A DNA stretch of 64,000 bases from Acidobacteriota bacterium (GCA_025359885.1 JANYDG010000062.1:1-64000), one strand, 5' to 3'. Shown: positions 1-12,064, counted from the first letter of the stretch. Notes: generated by a model not told the origin, from the letters alone. A program made the numbers and translations.

Positions 1-1
1 T

Positions 2-52
2 GGGCTATGGAGATGTGGAAAGCAAACGACGCTTCCCACATCCCCACAGCCC
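2..52 (-). other. Long intergenic hairpin at window edge
   Basis: A 22-nt left arm (2-23) and 22-nt right arm (31-52) are inverted copies around a 7-nt loop. The arms differ at three positions, and all three become G-U wobbles when the minus strand is transcribed, so the stem is continuous in RNA of the acnA sense. It lies about 130 nt beyond the acnA stop. It may be a terminator or a dispersed repeat; any U-tract would lie outside the window. Confidence 0.5.
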
Positions 53-183
53 CGACGACGGCGGCGAGATCAACACCTCAAAGCAAAACCAAACCCGGAA
101 AACTCCAGTTATAAATGGATGAGAAAAAGGGGGCAGGTCAGCCGGATAACAACTGCCCGACGAAGGTGGGGCAATCAGATTAT

Positions 184-3057
<2,874 letters not shown>

Positions 3058-3240
3058 GGAAAGTAGGCCTTTCTGACATTGAGAATGGTAAGCCGCGGTG
3101 TCTGAGAGAAAGCATCGCTGTCAAAAGCGACGGCGCACAGCAAGGGCTCTAAGAAACTTTGAACCACTTAATTTTAAGGCATACGGAGTCGTAGCAAAGG
3201 GCAAGGGAGGATTCCACTCTGGATATACCGGATGGGCATC

Positions 3241-3272
3241 GCGCGCGCCCTGCCGTTTGACAAGGTGCGCGC
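3241..3272 (-). terminator. GC-rich hairpin after the 3297-4472 gene
   Basis: Inverted arms gcgcgcgcc and ggtgcgcgc (one G-U) with a short inner TG/CA extension lie 25 nt downstream of the stop of the minus-strand gene ending at 3297. There is no clear U-tract, so factor-independent termination is only a suggestion. Confidence 0.35.
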
Positions 3273-3296
3273 GACGAACTGCTTCATCGGATATGG

Positions 3297-4472
3297 CTAT
3301 TTAGCTGCCGGGGCGGCACCAGGGGCTGGCGCAGGGGCTGGCGCAGGCGGCGGAGGCTGCGAGCCGTACCCGATCTGGCCCTTGAATGGCTTGCCGTCGT
3401 AGACGTAGATGATGGAGTCGGAGACATCGACTGCGTCGCCATCGACTTTGAATGGTTCGAATTTGTAGCCACTGACGCAGTCTGCCGTGGATCGACCGAG
3501 TTCCCAGGGGCCCATGGGGAAGCCGTTGACTTTGACGCTGCCGTCTTTGCGGATGACAACAGGTACAGCGACGGGGCCGCGCTCTTGTTTGTCAAGTGCC
3601 TCCAGGGGTATGGGGCAGCTGGCAATACGTACAGGCACGAGCGGCGGATCTGATGCCTGGTGGACGTACGGCAACGGCACTGCATTTGCGGCCGGCGTAA
3701 GCAACGATTGATCGGCGGCAGCAAGAGGCTCAAGAAGCGTGATCTGTGCCGAGGCAACCAGCCTGCCGTGCACCGCGACATCCATTTTTGTCGCAACGGT
3801 ATGGGTTCCGAGCAGTTTGAACTCGCTGTAGGTGACCAGCGTGTCGGTGGTGAGCAGGTAGTGGAGGCTGGAGTCTTTCACATCAAAGCAGTAGCGGGGA
3901 AAGATCGAATCGGGAGCAACCTTGGGAAAGTAGCGCTCGGGTGCTTCAATGTTGACGCAGTTGAGCACCAGCCCGGAGAAGGTGCCAGCGGTGCCATCCA
4001 TCGCAAATTCTGATTTGAAATTCTCAGCCTGCGAGAGCGGATTGGTCAGGGCGTTTGCGATGCGCTGGTCGAGCTGGCCGTAATCGACGCGGTTGTCATC
4101 GTTGGCCTTGGATTTGAACTGTTTAGTGTGGCTCACACTCCATTCGGTGCCCGAAACCTTCTTTTCTGTATAGTTGCGACGCCAGGCCCACGGAGCGCTC
4201 CACCATTGCTCAAGGACGCCGGTCTCATAGGCGACACCCTTGGGGTCGAAAAGGCTGTAGTTGGCCCTGATGTGCCATGGCTGGGCATCGGGAGCGGAGA
4301 AGCCTGCGGCCTTGATGCCCTTGTCGAGAATGGCGTGAGCCTGTGCATTGATGCTGGGCTTTGAGGGCGCGGAAGGGGCCGCTGCTTGCCCCTGAGCACA
4401 GGCGCCGGCAAAGAGAGCAATCGCGGTGAAAAAGAGAGTGGAAGTGCACGAACGAAAATAGGGGTTAGTCAT
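3297..4472 (-). CDS. Exported protein with TonB C-terminal-like domain
   Basis: A 391-residue exported protein. The N-terminus has a hydrophobic signal segment (about 10-27) ending GACAQGQA; the cysteine leaves a weak possibility of a lipoprotein. The middle (about 40-260) is a domain I do not recognise. The stretch at about 275-370, with paired phrases on a constant and a 'KDGSVKVNGFPMGPWELGRS' segment, resembles the beta-alpha-beta TonB_C fold often found in acidobacterial exported proteins. The tail is Pro/Ala-rich (QPPPPAPAPAPAPG). It lies 116 nt downstream of another TonB-like gene on the same strand, so the two may share a transcript. The function is not established; a role in envelope energy transduction is inferred from the fold only. 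Confidence 0.6.
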   Translation of the reverse strand: MTNPYFRSCTSTLFFTAIALFAGACAQGQAAAPSAPSKPSINAQAHAILDKGIKAAGFSAPDAQPWHIRANYSLFDPKGVAYETGVLEQWWSAPWAWRRNYTEKKVSGTEWSVSHTKQFKSKANDDNRVDYGQLDQRIANALTNPLSQAENFKSEFAMDGTAGTFSGLVLNCVNIEAPERYFPKVAPDSIFPRYCFDVKDSSLHYLLTTDTLVTYSEFKLLGTHTVATKMDVAVHGRLVASAQITLLEPLAAADQSLLTPAANAVPLPYVHQASDPPLVPVRIASCPIPLEALDKQERGPVAVPVVIRKDGSVKVNGFPMGPWELGRSTADCVSGYKFEPFKVDGDAVDVSDSIIYVYDGKPFKGQIGYGSQPPPPAPAPAPAPGAAPAAK

Positions 4473-4588
4473 CGATGGCTCCTGACAGGCGAGAGCAGTT
4501 TATACCAAACGGGGCCAGGCGCGCAGCGGTGGAGGCGCCGAGGCATATCGATTTACCTCAGGGATCGGGCATCCCGCATCAAAGCGTC

Positions 4589-5671
4589 TTAGTGGGTGTT
4601 GTACTGGAAACGGAATCTCATTTGCAGGTAAGGGCCGTGGAATTCGCGCGGCAGTGGCGGGTAGTCCGCGCCTTCAATTGCGCCCCAGGCGGCGCGGTCA
4701 AGTGCCACATCGCCAGAGCGGCCGGTGAGCATCATGGCGTGCCCCTGCAGGCGTCCGTTGGGCAGAATGGTAAAGACGATTTCCACCTCTCCGCGCTTGA
4801 GAATGGGCGGATTCACCTCTTCGGGAATCAGGGGATCCCAGGTGCGATAAGTCTCGCGAATGACCTTTTGCATGTAGGGGCCAAAGTCGACGCCCTGTGT
4901 GTCTGAGAGGATTTCAGCTCCGCCATCGGCGCTGGGATGCTGGTTGAGGGAGCCTCCTGAAGCGCCAGCCGTTCCCTGGCCGTGATTGTGGGCTGAGTCA
5001 CGCATGGCCTGGCGCAACTGGTCGGCAGGATTCTGGGAGCCCAGAGAGAAATTGGGCCGAGCAGGCACGGGCGCGGGACGAGGCGTATCCAGAGCAATCT
5101 GCGGAGCTGGCTGCGGTGGGGCGACGGAGGGCGGCACTGGAGTCGCCTTCTCCTCGGGAAGCTGCGCGGCAGGCGGCGGCGTCTCCTGCACCGGAGCAGG
5201 CGTTGGAGCCGCGGGCCTGGGCATCGCCTTGAGCGCCTCCAGTGTCTTCTTGTCCACGACGGTCTGGTTTGGCTTGAGGGCGGGCACCTTGGTCTTCTGC
5301 AACTGCTTGAGGGCACTCGGCAACTCGTCGAGGTAGGTCAGGTCTTTGCGCTTGCGGATCGCGTCAAACGGGTCAATCACGACCGGCGTATGGAAAATGT
5401 AGCGAGGAATCCAGGTGAGAGCTGAAAAGAACAGGATGTGGGCAATGATCGAGATCCAGATGCCCTCGCGGATGCGCTGCCAACGGCGCTCGTCCTCATA
5501 CTGCGAAATCTTTTCAAGCAGCTCGTGGCTGTCGTAGTCCACGTAGCGCGAGGTTGAGTATCCCCCACGGCGCTCTTCCCTGTCGGTCGATTCCGGCGCG
5601 GCAGACGCAGCCTGTTCCCTCGGTGTCGGCTCGGTGAGGTTCGGATTGGTAGGCGTTTCGCTGGCTGGCAT
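4589..5671 (-). CDS. TonB-family energy transducer
   Basis: Membrane-anchored periplasm-spanning protein of about 360 residues. From the ATG used here there is a charged cytoplasmic N-terminus (~70 residues), one transmembrane helix (WISIIAHILFFSALTWIP), a Pro/Ala/Lys-rich periplasmic spacer, and a C-terminal TonB_C-like domain (GEVEIVFTILPNGRLQG...). TonB proteins couple the inner-membrane proton gradient to outer-membrane transporters through ExbB/ExbD; none of these is encoded nearby, so it would use partners elsewhere. The ORF track starts at a TTG 13 codons earlier (5710); the ATG is preferred but not proven. The long N-terminal extension before the membrane helix is unlike enterobacterial TonB and typical of acidobacterial versions. 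Confidence 0.8.
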   Translation of the reverse strand: MPASETPTNPNLTEPTPREQAASAAPESTDREERRGGYSTSRYVDYDSHELLEKISQYEDERRWQRIREGIWISIIAHILFFSALTWIPRYIFHTPVVIDPFDAIRKRKDLTYLDELPSALKQLQKTKVPALKPNQTVVDKKTLEALKAMPRPAAPTPAPVQETPPPAAQLPEEKATPVPPSVAPPQPAPQIALDTPRPAPVPARPNFSLGSQNPADQLRQAMRDSAHNHGQGTAGASGGSLNQHPSADGGAEILSDTQGVDFGPYMQKVIRETYRTWDPLIPEEVNPPILKRGEVEIVFTILPNGRLQGHAMMLTGRSGDVALDRAAWGAIEGADYPPLPREFHGPYLQMRFRFQYNTH

Positions 5672-5911
5672 CAGGCAATCAACGTACGGCGCGGGAAATT
5701 CGCCGGACAAATTCGCATCGAATCACTTTCTATTCTCTCATTGTCTTGAATCGAGGTCCAAACAGGCCGCGATGGCATCGGCGAGGTGAACAGCTTAGAA
5801 TGACCTCAACCCTGGAATGACACAGACTCTTCCCTGAGCATGGTGGTCACGCGTCCGACTGTCCAATCTATAGGACGTTTCCGGTGAACTGACGTTAACG
5901 AAGGCTCCTTT

Positions 5912-6553
5912 TTGAAAGCATTCTTCACCAACCTCATGGCTCGCTGGAAGTTCTTGATACTGCCGGCGCTGGCCAAGCTCGGCTTCTGGGGCGTTGGCAT
6001 CATTGCGCTGATTGACGCCTCGACGCTGCCAGTACCGATGGACCTGATCCTGGCCGGATATATCTGGGCTGACAAGGCGCATTTTTGGGTGTACTGCCTG
6101 ATGGCTTCAGCAGGGTCGGCTATCGGCGGGCTGCTGCCCTACGGGCTGGGGCGAGCAGGCGGAGAGCTTTTTCTGCTCAAGCGAGTGAACCGCGAGCGCT
6201 TTGAAAAAATGCGCGACCGTTTTGAGCGGCAGGAATTTCTGGCGGTATTGGTTCCGAGCATGCTGCCGCCTCCCACGCCGTGGAAGGCCTTTGTCTTCGC
6301 TGCGGGCGTATTCGAAATGCGGGTTGTGCCTTTTCTGCTGGCAGTCTTCTTTGGCAGGATGGTGCGCTGGCTGGTGCTTTCACTGTTGGTTGTGAAGCTG
6401 GGACCGGGCGCGGTTTCGGTGGTAGGCGAGCTGATTCATGCCCACCTTGGCATCTTTCTGGGGGCACTGGTGCTGATTTTCGCGGCCATCGGAGTGTGGG
6501 CTCTGCGCAAGCGGCGCAACGGCAAAAAGCCTTCGCCTGAACTGCTTCCTTAG
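5912..6553 (+). CDS. DedA/VTT-family membrane protein
   Basis: Integral membrane protein of 213 residues with the VTT (SNARE-associated, DedA) domain: hydrophobic segments near 10-30, 50-75, 125-150 and 160-190, and a conserved central 'VPSMLPPPTPWKAFVFAAG' re-entrant-type motif. DedA proteins are implicated in undecaprenyl-phosphate or phospholipid scrambling and in membrane-potential homeostasis; the substrate here is unknown. The start is a TTG with a weak GAAGG upstream. It stands divergently from the TonB-like gene and converges on moeA, with which it shares its last 4 nt. Confidence 0.85.
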   Translation: MKAFFTNLMARWKFLILPALAKLGFWGVGIIALIDASTLPVPMDLILAGYIWADKAHFWVYCLMASAGSAIGGLLPYGLGRAGGELFLLKRVNRERFEKMRDRFERQEFLAVLVPSMLPPPTPWKAFVFAAGVFEMRVVPFLLAVFFGRMVRWLVLSLLVVKLGPGAVSVVGELIHAHLGIFLGALVLIFAAIGVWALRKRRNGKKPSPELLP

Positions 6554-7857
6554 GCGCATCCAGTCAGCAGGATGGAGACAGTGGAGCCCTCTGCCAACTC
6601 GGTGCAGGTCGATGGGATCATCACCAGGCAATTACAGCGCGCAAAGGCCGCAATGTCACCAGAGCCCTGCCAGGGCACCAGACGCACTTGCGGGGAGAAC
6701 TCGAAATCGCACCAGGCAGGTAAGAAACGGGTGAGTCCGGGCCCACCGCGCCATGTGCCGGAAAACTGCGCAAGGGCAAAACGCGGCACCGGATCAGCCC
6801 TCTGCATGAGCGCGGCCAGCAGCGGCGCGGCAAACAAGTGAAACGTAACCGCGCTGGAAACCGGATTGCCGGGCAGGGCAAAGAAGGGCAGGCTGCCCTG
6901 GGTACGTCGAATTTGACCAAAGACAACCGGCTTGCCAGGCTGCATGGCAACGCCAGTGAAAAAGAACTGGGCTCCGGCTCGGGCCAGGGCGTCCTCTACC
7001 AGGTCAAAGCGGCCTGCGGAGACGCCGCCAGTCATGAGCAGCAGGTCTGGGGTGAGCGCGCGGGCGATGGTCGGGTTGAGGCTCGGGTCGTGAATCGGGT
7101 TGAGGCTCTGGTCGAGAATCTGGCCCAGGGCTCGGTCGAGAGTATCGTTGTCGTCAGAAGCAGTCGGCAAGATGATTGGCTCCCCGCCAGCCGCCAGAAC
7201 CAGCGCAGCGAGCATAGGCGCATTCGAGTTGCGAATTTGGCTCGGGCCGGGCACCTGGTCCACTGCGACTAATTCATCACCGGTAGAGAGAATCGCGACT
7301 CTGGGCCGTGGAGCGACCTGCAGATGCGTCGAACCGCATTGCGCAGCGAGCGCAATCTGGGCTGGGCCGAGGCGCACTCCAATCGGCAAGAGAAGGTCAT
7401 CAGCCCTCGCTTCTGCACCCTGGGGGACGATGTTTTCACCCGCTTCGATAGAGCGTGGCGGGGCGAGGCGCACGAAATTGGACTCCAACTCGGCATGTTC
7501 GACCATAAAAACGGCGTCTGCGCCCGGGGGAACCGGTGCGCCGGTCATAATCTCCCAGACTTCGCCGCTTCCGAGGGGCGCCGACGCAGATTCGCCAGCC
7601 CGGACCCGGCCTGCGAGAAAGAGGAGCTGATGAGTATTCGCCTCAGCGGCTCGGCAGGCAAATCCGTCGCGAGTCGAGCGCGGAAAGGGCGGCTGATCGC
7701 GGTCTGCGCGCAAGCCCTCTGCCAGCACCCGGCCCAGAGCGGCACCCAGCGGAATGCTCTCGGCCGCGGCGGACTGAGATTCGTTTTCTGCGCGGGACAC
7801 GATAAGGCGATTGACCTGCTCCGCAGCCTCAGCATAGCTCAACAAAAGGTTTGCCAT
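6550..7857 (-). CDS. moeA: Molybdopterin molybdenumtransferase MoeA
   Basis: Inserts molybdate into adenylylated molybdopterin in Moco biosynthesis. The 435 residues show the MoeA order: N-terminal domains with FPRSTRDGFACR (variant of the usual F-DNS-DGYA motif), EIMTGAPVPPGADAV, the MoCF-biosynthesis domain with STGDEL and TGGVSAGRFD, then PGKPVVFG and PGNPVSS. An insertion around residue 250 contains an 8-residue tandem repeat ending SLNP, encoded by a 24-bp tandem DNA repeat. No other Moco genes are in the window. The ATG start gives the expected N-terminus. Its stop overlaps the convergent DedA gene. Confidence 0.95.
   Translation of the reverse strand: MANLLLSYAEAAEQVNRLIVSRAENESQSAAAESIPLGAALGRVLAEGLRADRDQPPFPRSTRDGFACRAAEANTHQLLFLAGRVRAGESASAPLGSGEVWEIMTGAPVPPGADAVFMVEHAELESNFVRLAPPRSIEAGENIVPQGAEARADDLLLPIGVRLGPAQIALAAQCGSTHLQVAPRPRVAILSTGDELVAVDQVPGPSQIRNSNAPMLAALVLAAGGEPIILPTASDDNDTLDRALGQILDQSLNPIHDPSLNPTIARALTPDLLLMTGGVSAGRFDLVEDALARAGAQFFFTGVAMQPGKPVVFGQIRRTQGSLPFFALPGNPVSSAVTFHLFAAPLLAALMQRADPVPRFALAQFSGTWRGGPGLTRFLPAWCDFEFSPQVRLVPWQGSGDIAAFARCNCLVMIPSTCTELAEGSTVSILLTGCA
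7073..7120. repeat. 24-bp tandem repeat x2 inside moeA
   Basis: Two adjacent 24-nt units (7073-7096 and 7097-7120), each beginning gggttgaggctc, differ at two positions. The unit is a multiple of three, so it adds eight residues without a frameshift, in a loop region of MoeA. Confidence 0.8.
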
Positions 7858-7920
7858 AGACCGAATTGTAGCGGGGATGCCTCAGCCAATGGGGGAGACC
7901 CGAGAGCCAGGCAAACCAGA

Positions 7921-7954
7921 CGGCCCCCGCTCTCATCGCTGAGAACAGGGGCCG
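7921..7954 (-). terminator. Strong hairpin after the TPR gene
   Basis: Arms of 15 nt (7921-7935 and 7940-7954) with a tcgc loop. The two arm differences become G-U pairs on the minus strand. The hairpin is about 22 nt past the stop of the minus-strand gene at 7976; the following tract is only mildly U-rich. Confidence 0.55.
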
Positions 7955-7975
7955 CGTCGGAGCGATCGGATGGCC

Positions 7976-9097
7976 TTACTTCTTGGCCTTGAACTTGGTT
8001 TCGACCTTGGTACTTGTGGCCGCGATCAATGCCTTGACGTCGGCGACAAACTGGCCCGTCGGAGCAAGTTCGAGGTACTTGTTGTAGGCCTCAAGCATGC
8101 CCGGAGGCGTGATGTAGGCACCAGTTTTGGAATCCACCGTGATCTTGCCTGCCAGGGCCTGACCCTTGAGGTAATACTGGATTGCGTTCTTGGGATCGGC
8201 GGCGATTGCCTTGTCTGCCGCGGCAGCCTGCGCGTCAGAATTACCGACCTGCGAGAAGACAACCGTCTCGTTGCCCAGATAGAAAGCGGCCTTGGCGGGA
8301 AAAGTCTTGGCGGCTGTGTCGTATTCAGTTGCAGCGTCGTCGGGCTTGTTGCTGCGTGCCAGCACTTCGCCGAGAGCCGCATGGGCTCCAGCAATGAGCT
8401 CTGGGCTGGGCTTTTTCGATGCAGCGGAGACCTCGAGCGTCTTCTTCAAAGAGACAGAGGCGTCGTCCCACTTCTTCAGGCCAAGTTGCGCCATACCCAG
8501 CTCGTACCACAGCGTTTCGCCCTGGGGAGGCAGCGGAACGATAGCCGTGTCCTTCAACATGAGGGCTTCGGCATCTTCGTACTTCTTGTCATGATTGGCA
8601 TTCCGGGCTGCGGCCAGGTCGGCGTTGAGGGTCTTGATGACCTGGTTGGTCTTGCTGACCTCAGCGTTCTTCTTCTTGAATTCCTCGACCTGCTTGCGAA
8701 GTTCAGGAGTCAACTTGTCGATGTATTCCTTACGGGACATGTCAACGTCCTGCGCTGTATCTGCGCCAGCCACAATCTTGACCGTCTCGATCTGATCGAC
8801 AAACTGCCCTGCCGGGGTATCCGGCATGCGGAACACCAGTGTGTACGTGCCAGGAGCAACATCGGCACCGGTGAAGTCGCCGGTGGAGGTGACCTGGAAG
8901 GTGTACTTCATGGTGTGGCCCATATCGCCTGACAAGCTCACGGAACCCGTGTTTTTGGGCATGCCCGTGGGGTCGGTAACGCGACCGTGAATCTTGCCTG
9001 TGAGGACCTGGGCGCCAGCCGAAAGCGCACCGAGTGCCAGCACAGAGACCGACAAAAGCACTGCTGCGGTGCGAGAAAGGGTGCTTCTAAGCTTCAT
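7976..9097 (-). CDS. Exported carboxypeptidase-regulatory-like/TPR protein
   Basis: About 373 residues from the preferred start. A Sec signal peptide (MKLRSTLSRTAAVLLSVSVL...SAGA) is followed by a CarboxypepD_reg-like beta-sandwich (about 20-100: GKIHGRVTDPTGMPKNTGSV...YTLVFRMP), a charged, probably coiled stretch (about 110-150), and TPR-like helical repeats (about 150-320) with Ala-rich YYLKGQAL-type elements. The start was moved 12 codons inside the ORF-track start because AAGGAG sits just before this ATG. TPR arrays mediate protein contacts; this fits an envelope-associated accessory protein, but the partner is unknown. A strong hairpin follows the gene, so it is probably monocistronic. 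Confidence 0.8.
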   Translation of the reverse strand: MKLRSTLSRTAAVLLSVSVLALGALSAGAQVLTGKIHGRVTDPTGMPKNTGSVSLSGDMGHTMKYTFQVTSTGDFTGADVAPGTYTLVFRMPDTPAGQFVDQIETVKIVAGADTAQDVDMSRKEYIDKLTPELRKQVEEFKKKNAEVSKTNQVIKTLNADLAAARNANHDKKYEDAEALMLKDTAIVPLPPQGETLWYELGMAQLGLKKWDDASVSLKKTLEVSAASKKPSPELIAGAHAALGEVLARSNKPDDAATEYDTAAKTFPAKAAFYLGNETVVFSQVGNSDAQAAAADKAIAADPKNAIQYYLKGQALAGKITVDSKTGAYITPPGMLEAYNKYLELAPTGQFVADVKALIAATSTKVETKFKAKK

Positions 9098-9267
9098 TTT
9101 CTTCTCCTTGAAATCGAGTGACGGAAAAACCAAAAATCAAAGGCGGCTCACCGGTAGACCCCATATTGCCTTCAACACGGATTCTGCCGCAATAGTTCTG
9201 TCTGCAGGCGATAGCTCAAGGCGGTCAGCGATTGTCGTATCCATCGGTTCAAGCCTCCTTCGCCAAA

Positions 9268-10002
9268 TCAACTCTTGTTGGGCTGCGCACGCACAGCGTA
9301 GGGTATCGGGTCTGTCACTCCGGCTGACGCAAAAGCCCGTAAACGCAGGATGCAGCTTTCACACAGGCCGCATGCTTCCTGCCCTTCCTTGTAGCAGGAC
9401 CACGTTAAATCCAAAGGTGCTCCGCATTCAAGGCCAAGGCGCACAATCTCCGCTTTACTTTTATCGATCAGAGGCGTGATGATCTCAATTCTGCCGTCCC
9501 GGGTGCCAGTCCGAACCAGTTGCTGAAAAGCAGAGTAATACTCCGGGCGGCAATCAGGGTAGCCGGAGCTATCCTGCTCCACCGCGCCGATGTAAACCCG
9601 CGTCGCCCCCAGCACCTCTGCCCAGCTCACCGCCGCTGACAAAAAGTGCGCATTGCGAAAAGGAACATAGGTCACGGGAATCGCTGCGCTTTCGCTGGCA
9701 GCCTGCGTTTCGTGGCCAAAACCGGGCGCTGCATCGGGGACTGCAATGGCTGCGTCCGTTAACGCTGATCCGCCGATTCGCTGAAAAATGTCGATGCGGA
9801 GATGCATAAAATCTGCCATGTCAAGCCGCTCGGCTACATCCCGCGCCGCCGCCAGCTCGCGGGCCTCTGTCCGCTGCCCGTAGCTGCAGTGCAGCGCATA
9901 GACTTCTGCCTCAGCTGCCGCCAGTGCCGCGGTCACGCAACTATCCATGCCGCCAGAAAGGCAAACAACAGCTCGTCCCCGGTTTGAATCCCAAATCCTC
10001 AC
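9268..10002 (-). CDS. queC: 7-cyano-7-deazaguanine synthase QueC
   Basis: ATP-dependent enzyme converting 7-carboxy-7-deazaguanine to preQ0 in queuosine biosynthesis. The PP-loop SGGMDS is at residues 16-21 near the N-terminus, and the C-terminal zinc-binding cysteines are present in WSCYKEGQEACGLCESC. Length (244) is slightly above typical QueC (~220-230). No queD, queE or queF is adjacent, but a GluQ-RS gene, which acts on Q-modified tRNA-Asp, occurs about 25 kb away. I saw no obvious preQ1 riboswitch upstream. Confidence 0.95.
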   Translation of the reverse strand: MRIWDSNRGRAVVCLSGGMDSCVTAALAAAEAEVYALHCSYGQRTEARELAAARDVAERLDMADFMHLRIDIFQRIGGSALTDAAIAVPDAAPGFGHETQAASESAAIPVTYVPFRNAHFLSAAVSWAEVLGATRVYIGAVEQDSSGYPDCRPEYYSAFQQLVRTGTRDGRIEIITPLIDKSKAEIVRLGLECGAPLDLTWSCYKEGQEACGLCESCILRLRAFASAGVTDPIPYAVRAQPNKS

Positions 10003-10133
10003 ATACCTATCCTACCGCCCGTATATGGCGCAAACCGTGATTGCCGACACACCGCTTTTCCGGGCCTGAATCAGCCTCCTCCCGCATGCCTCAACCACCC
10101 TCCTCTCGAACTCCGTACGCCTACAATAAGGCT

Positions 10134-10673
10134 ATGCCTACGACGATCCGCAAAGCAGTTGCCGGCGATGTACCTCTGATTCTGGAATTCATCCGCGGCC
10201 TGGCTCTGTTTGAGCGAGAGCCCGATGCCGTCACTGCGACAGAGGCTGACCTGCTGCGCGATGGCTTTGGCCCGGAACCCTATTTCCACTGCCTGATTGC
10301 TGACTATGATGCGCGAACTAGCGACCAGACCGGCAGCCAGCCAGCCGGCTTTGCCTTTTACTTTTTCAACTACTCCACCTGGACCGGGCGACCGGGCCTC
10401 TATCTCGAAGACCTCTTCGTGAATCCCGAGTTTCGCGGATTAGGTATCGGCAAGGCGCTGCTGGCGCAGGTAGCCGCCATTGCCGTCGAAAAGGGCTGCC
10501 CCCGCCTGCAGTGGGAGGTACTGGACTGGAACACGCCCGCAGTCGATTTTTACGCATCGCTTGGAGCCGTCTTTTTGGATGAGTGGCGCAATGTGCGCAT
10601 GACCGGGGAGGCGATTGCCCGACTCGCTGCGCAGGCGCCGGGGTTAACTGAGAAGGCAGAGGCACAGTTTTGA
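10134..10673 (+). CDS. GNAT-family N-acetyltransferase
   Basis: About 179 residues with a complete GNAT fold: the beta4-alpha3 acetyl-CoA pyrophosphate loop is LFVNPEFRGLGIGKALL (about 104-120), and ending LDWNTPAVDFYASLGAVF matches the C-terminal part of the diamine/small-molecule acetyltransferase group. The substrate cannot be read from sequence. The ORF track extends 31 codons upstream, but the family-typical start MPTTIRKAV at 10134 is preferred, with a TACAAT box just before it. Its stop overlaps the trmFO TTG start (TTGA), so the two are translationally coupled. Confidence 0.85.
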   Translation: MPTTIRKAVAGDVPLILEFIRGLALFEREPDAVTATEADLLRDGFGPEPYFHCLIADYDARTSDQTGSQPAGFAFYFFNYSTWTGRPGLYLEDLFVNPEFRGLGIGKALLAQVAAIAVEKGCPRLQWEVLDWNTPAVDFYASLGAVFLDEWRNVRMTGEAIARLAAQAPGLTEKAEAQF

Positions 10674-12064
10674 AGCCACAAAGAATTCGCGTTATCGGCG
10701 GCGGCCTGGCTGGACCGGAAGCCGCGCTCACCGCTGCCAGCCTCGGCTGCGAAGTTGACCTCTACGAAATGCGCCGCGACAACCCGGACGACCCCGCCAG
10801 GCCGATTCTGACCCCGGCCCACCAGACGACGGAGTTTGGCGAGTTGGTCTGCTCCAATTCGCTGAAGAGTGAGTCGCCAAACACCGCTCCCTGGCTGCTG
10901 AAACAGGAGATGCGCCGGGCCGGTTCGCGGCTGATTGCGCTGGCTGACGAAACTGCCGTCCCGGCCGGGCATGCGCTGGCCGTGGATCGCGTCGAGTTTT
11001 CGCGCCGCATCGCCGAGGCCATCGCTGCCGAGCCCCGCATCACGGTGCACCGCGAAGAGGTAACTTCGTTGGACGCAAACGCCGATGAACTCACGGTTGT
11101 CGCTTCCGGACCCCTGACCTCAGACGCGCTGAGCCAGCAGATTGCGCGGCTTACTGGCGCGGAGCACCTGGCCTTCTACGACTCGATTTCGCCAATCGTC
11201 GATGCGGATTCGATCAACATGGACCGGGTCTACTTTGCCGCGCGCTGGGACAAGGGCACCGCCGACTACATCAACTGCCCCATGAACCGCGACGAGTACG
11301 CCGCCTTTTTGAACGCGCTCACCACCGCCAAAGAAGCCGAGGCGAAGGAGTGGGAGAAGGCGGAGTACTTCGAAGGCTGCCTGCCCATCGAAATCCTCGC
11401 CAGACGTGGCCCCGACACGCTGCGATTCGGTCCGATGAAGCCAGTCGGCCTGCGCGATCCGCGCACCGGGCAAACGCCCTGGGCAGTGGTGCAACTGCGC
11501 AAAGAAAACCTGCGCGCGGACAGCTACAACCTGGTCGGCTTTCAAAATCATCTGAAGTTTGGCGAACAAGCCAAGGTGCTGCGACTGATTCCGGGGCTTG
11601 AAAATGCAAAGTTCCTCCGCTACGGGCAGATTCACCGCAATACGTATATCTGCTCGCCCAAGGTGCTGGATGACCGGCTGCGGATGAAGGAGCACCCCAG
11701 CCTTTTCTTTGCCGGGCAGATTTCCGGCGTCGAGGGCTATACGGAATCCATCGCGTCGGGGCTACTGGCCGGGCTGTATGCTGCCGCCGTCGCCCACGGC
11801 GACGAGCCCGAACCCGCGCCGAGGCAATCTGCCCTGGGCTCGCTGGTCAACTACATCACCCAGGCTGACCCGAAGCACTTTCAGCCGGCCAATATCACCT
11901 TTGACCTGCTGATGCCGCTCGAAGAGGAGATGCGCAAGAAGGTGCGCGACAAGAAGGAGCGCCACAGGATCGTGTGCGAAAGGGCGCTCGCGGCCTTTGA
12001 TGCGTGGTGGGCGAGCCGGGGGTTGGCCAGTTCTGGTAAATTCGCTGCTGAAATCCAAAGTTGA
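10670..12064 (+). CDS. trmFO: Methylenetetrahydrofolate-tRNA uracil-54 methyltransferase TrmFO
   Basis: Flavoprotein that makes ribothymidine at position 54 of tRNA using methylene-THF and reduced FAD. The N-terminal Rossmann loop IRVIGGGLAGPEAA binds FAD; the TrmFO-specific LVCSNSLKS segment and the C-terminal ISGVEGYTESIASGLLAG motif are intact. Length (464) is normal. It starts at TTG overlapping the upstream stop, and its own stop overlaps the TTG start of the next gene, so GNAT-trmFO-SGNH behave as an overlapping operon although the three functions are not obviously related. Confidence 0.95.
   Translation: MKPQRIRVIGGGLAGPEAALTAASLGCEVDLYEMRRDNPDDPARPILTPAHQTTEFGELVCSNSLKSESPNTAPWLLKQEMRRAGSRLIALADETAVPAGHALAVDRVEFSRRIAEAIAAEPRITVHREEVTSLDANADELTVVASGPLTSDALSQQIARLTGAEHLAFYDSISPIVDADSINMDRVYFAARWDKGTADYINCPMNRDEYAAFLNALTTAKEAEAKEWEKAEYFEGCLPIEILARRGPDTLRFGPMKPVGLRDPRTGQTPWAVVQLRKENLRADSYNLVGFQNHLKFGEQAKVLRLIPGLENAKFLRYGQIHRNTYICSPKVLDDRLRMKEHPSLFFAGQISGVEGYTESIASGLLAGLYAAAVAHGDEPEPAPRQSALGSLVNYITQADPKHFQPANITFDLLMPLEEEMRKKVRDKKERHRIVCERALAAFDAWWASRGLASSGKFAAEIQS

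Noticed and set aside
10003-10040. preQ1 riboswitch before queC
   Set aside because: The short upstream gap shows no preQ1-I or preQ1-II pattern that I could recognise.
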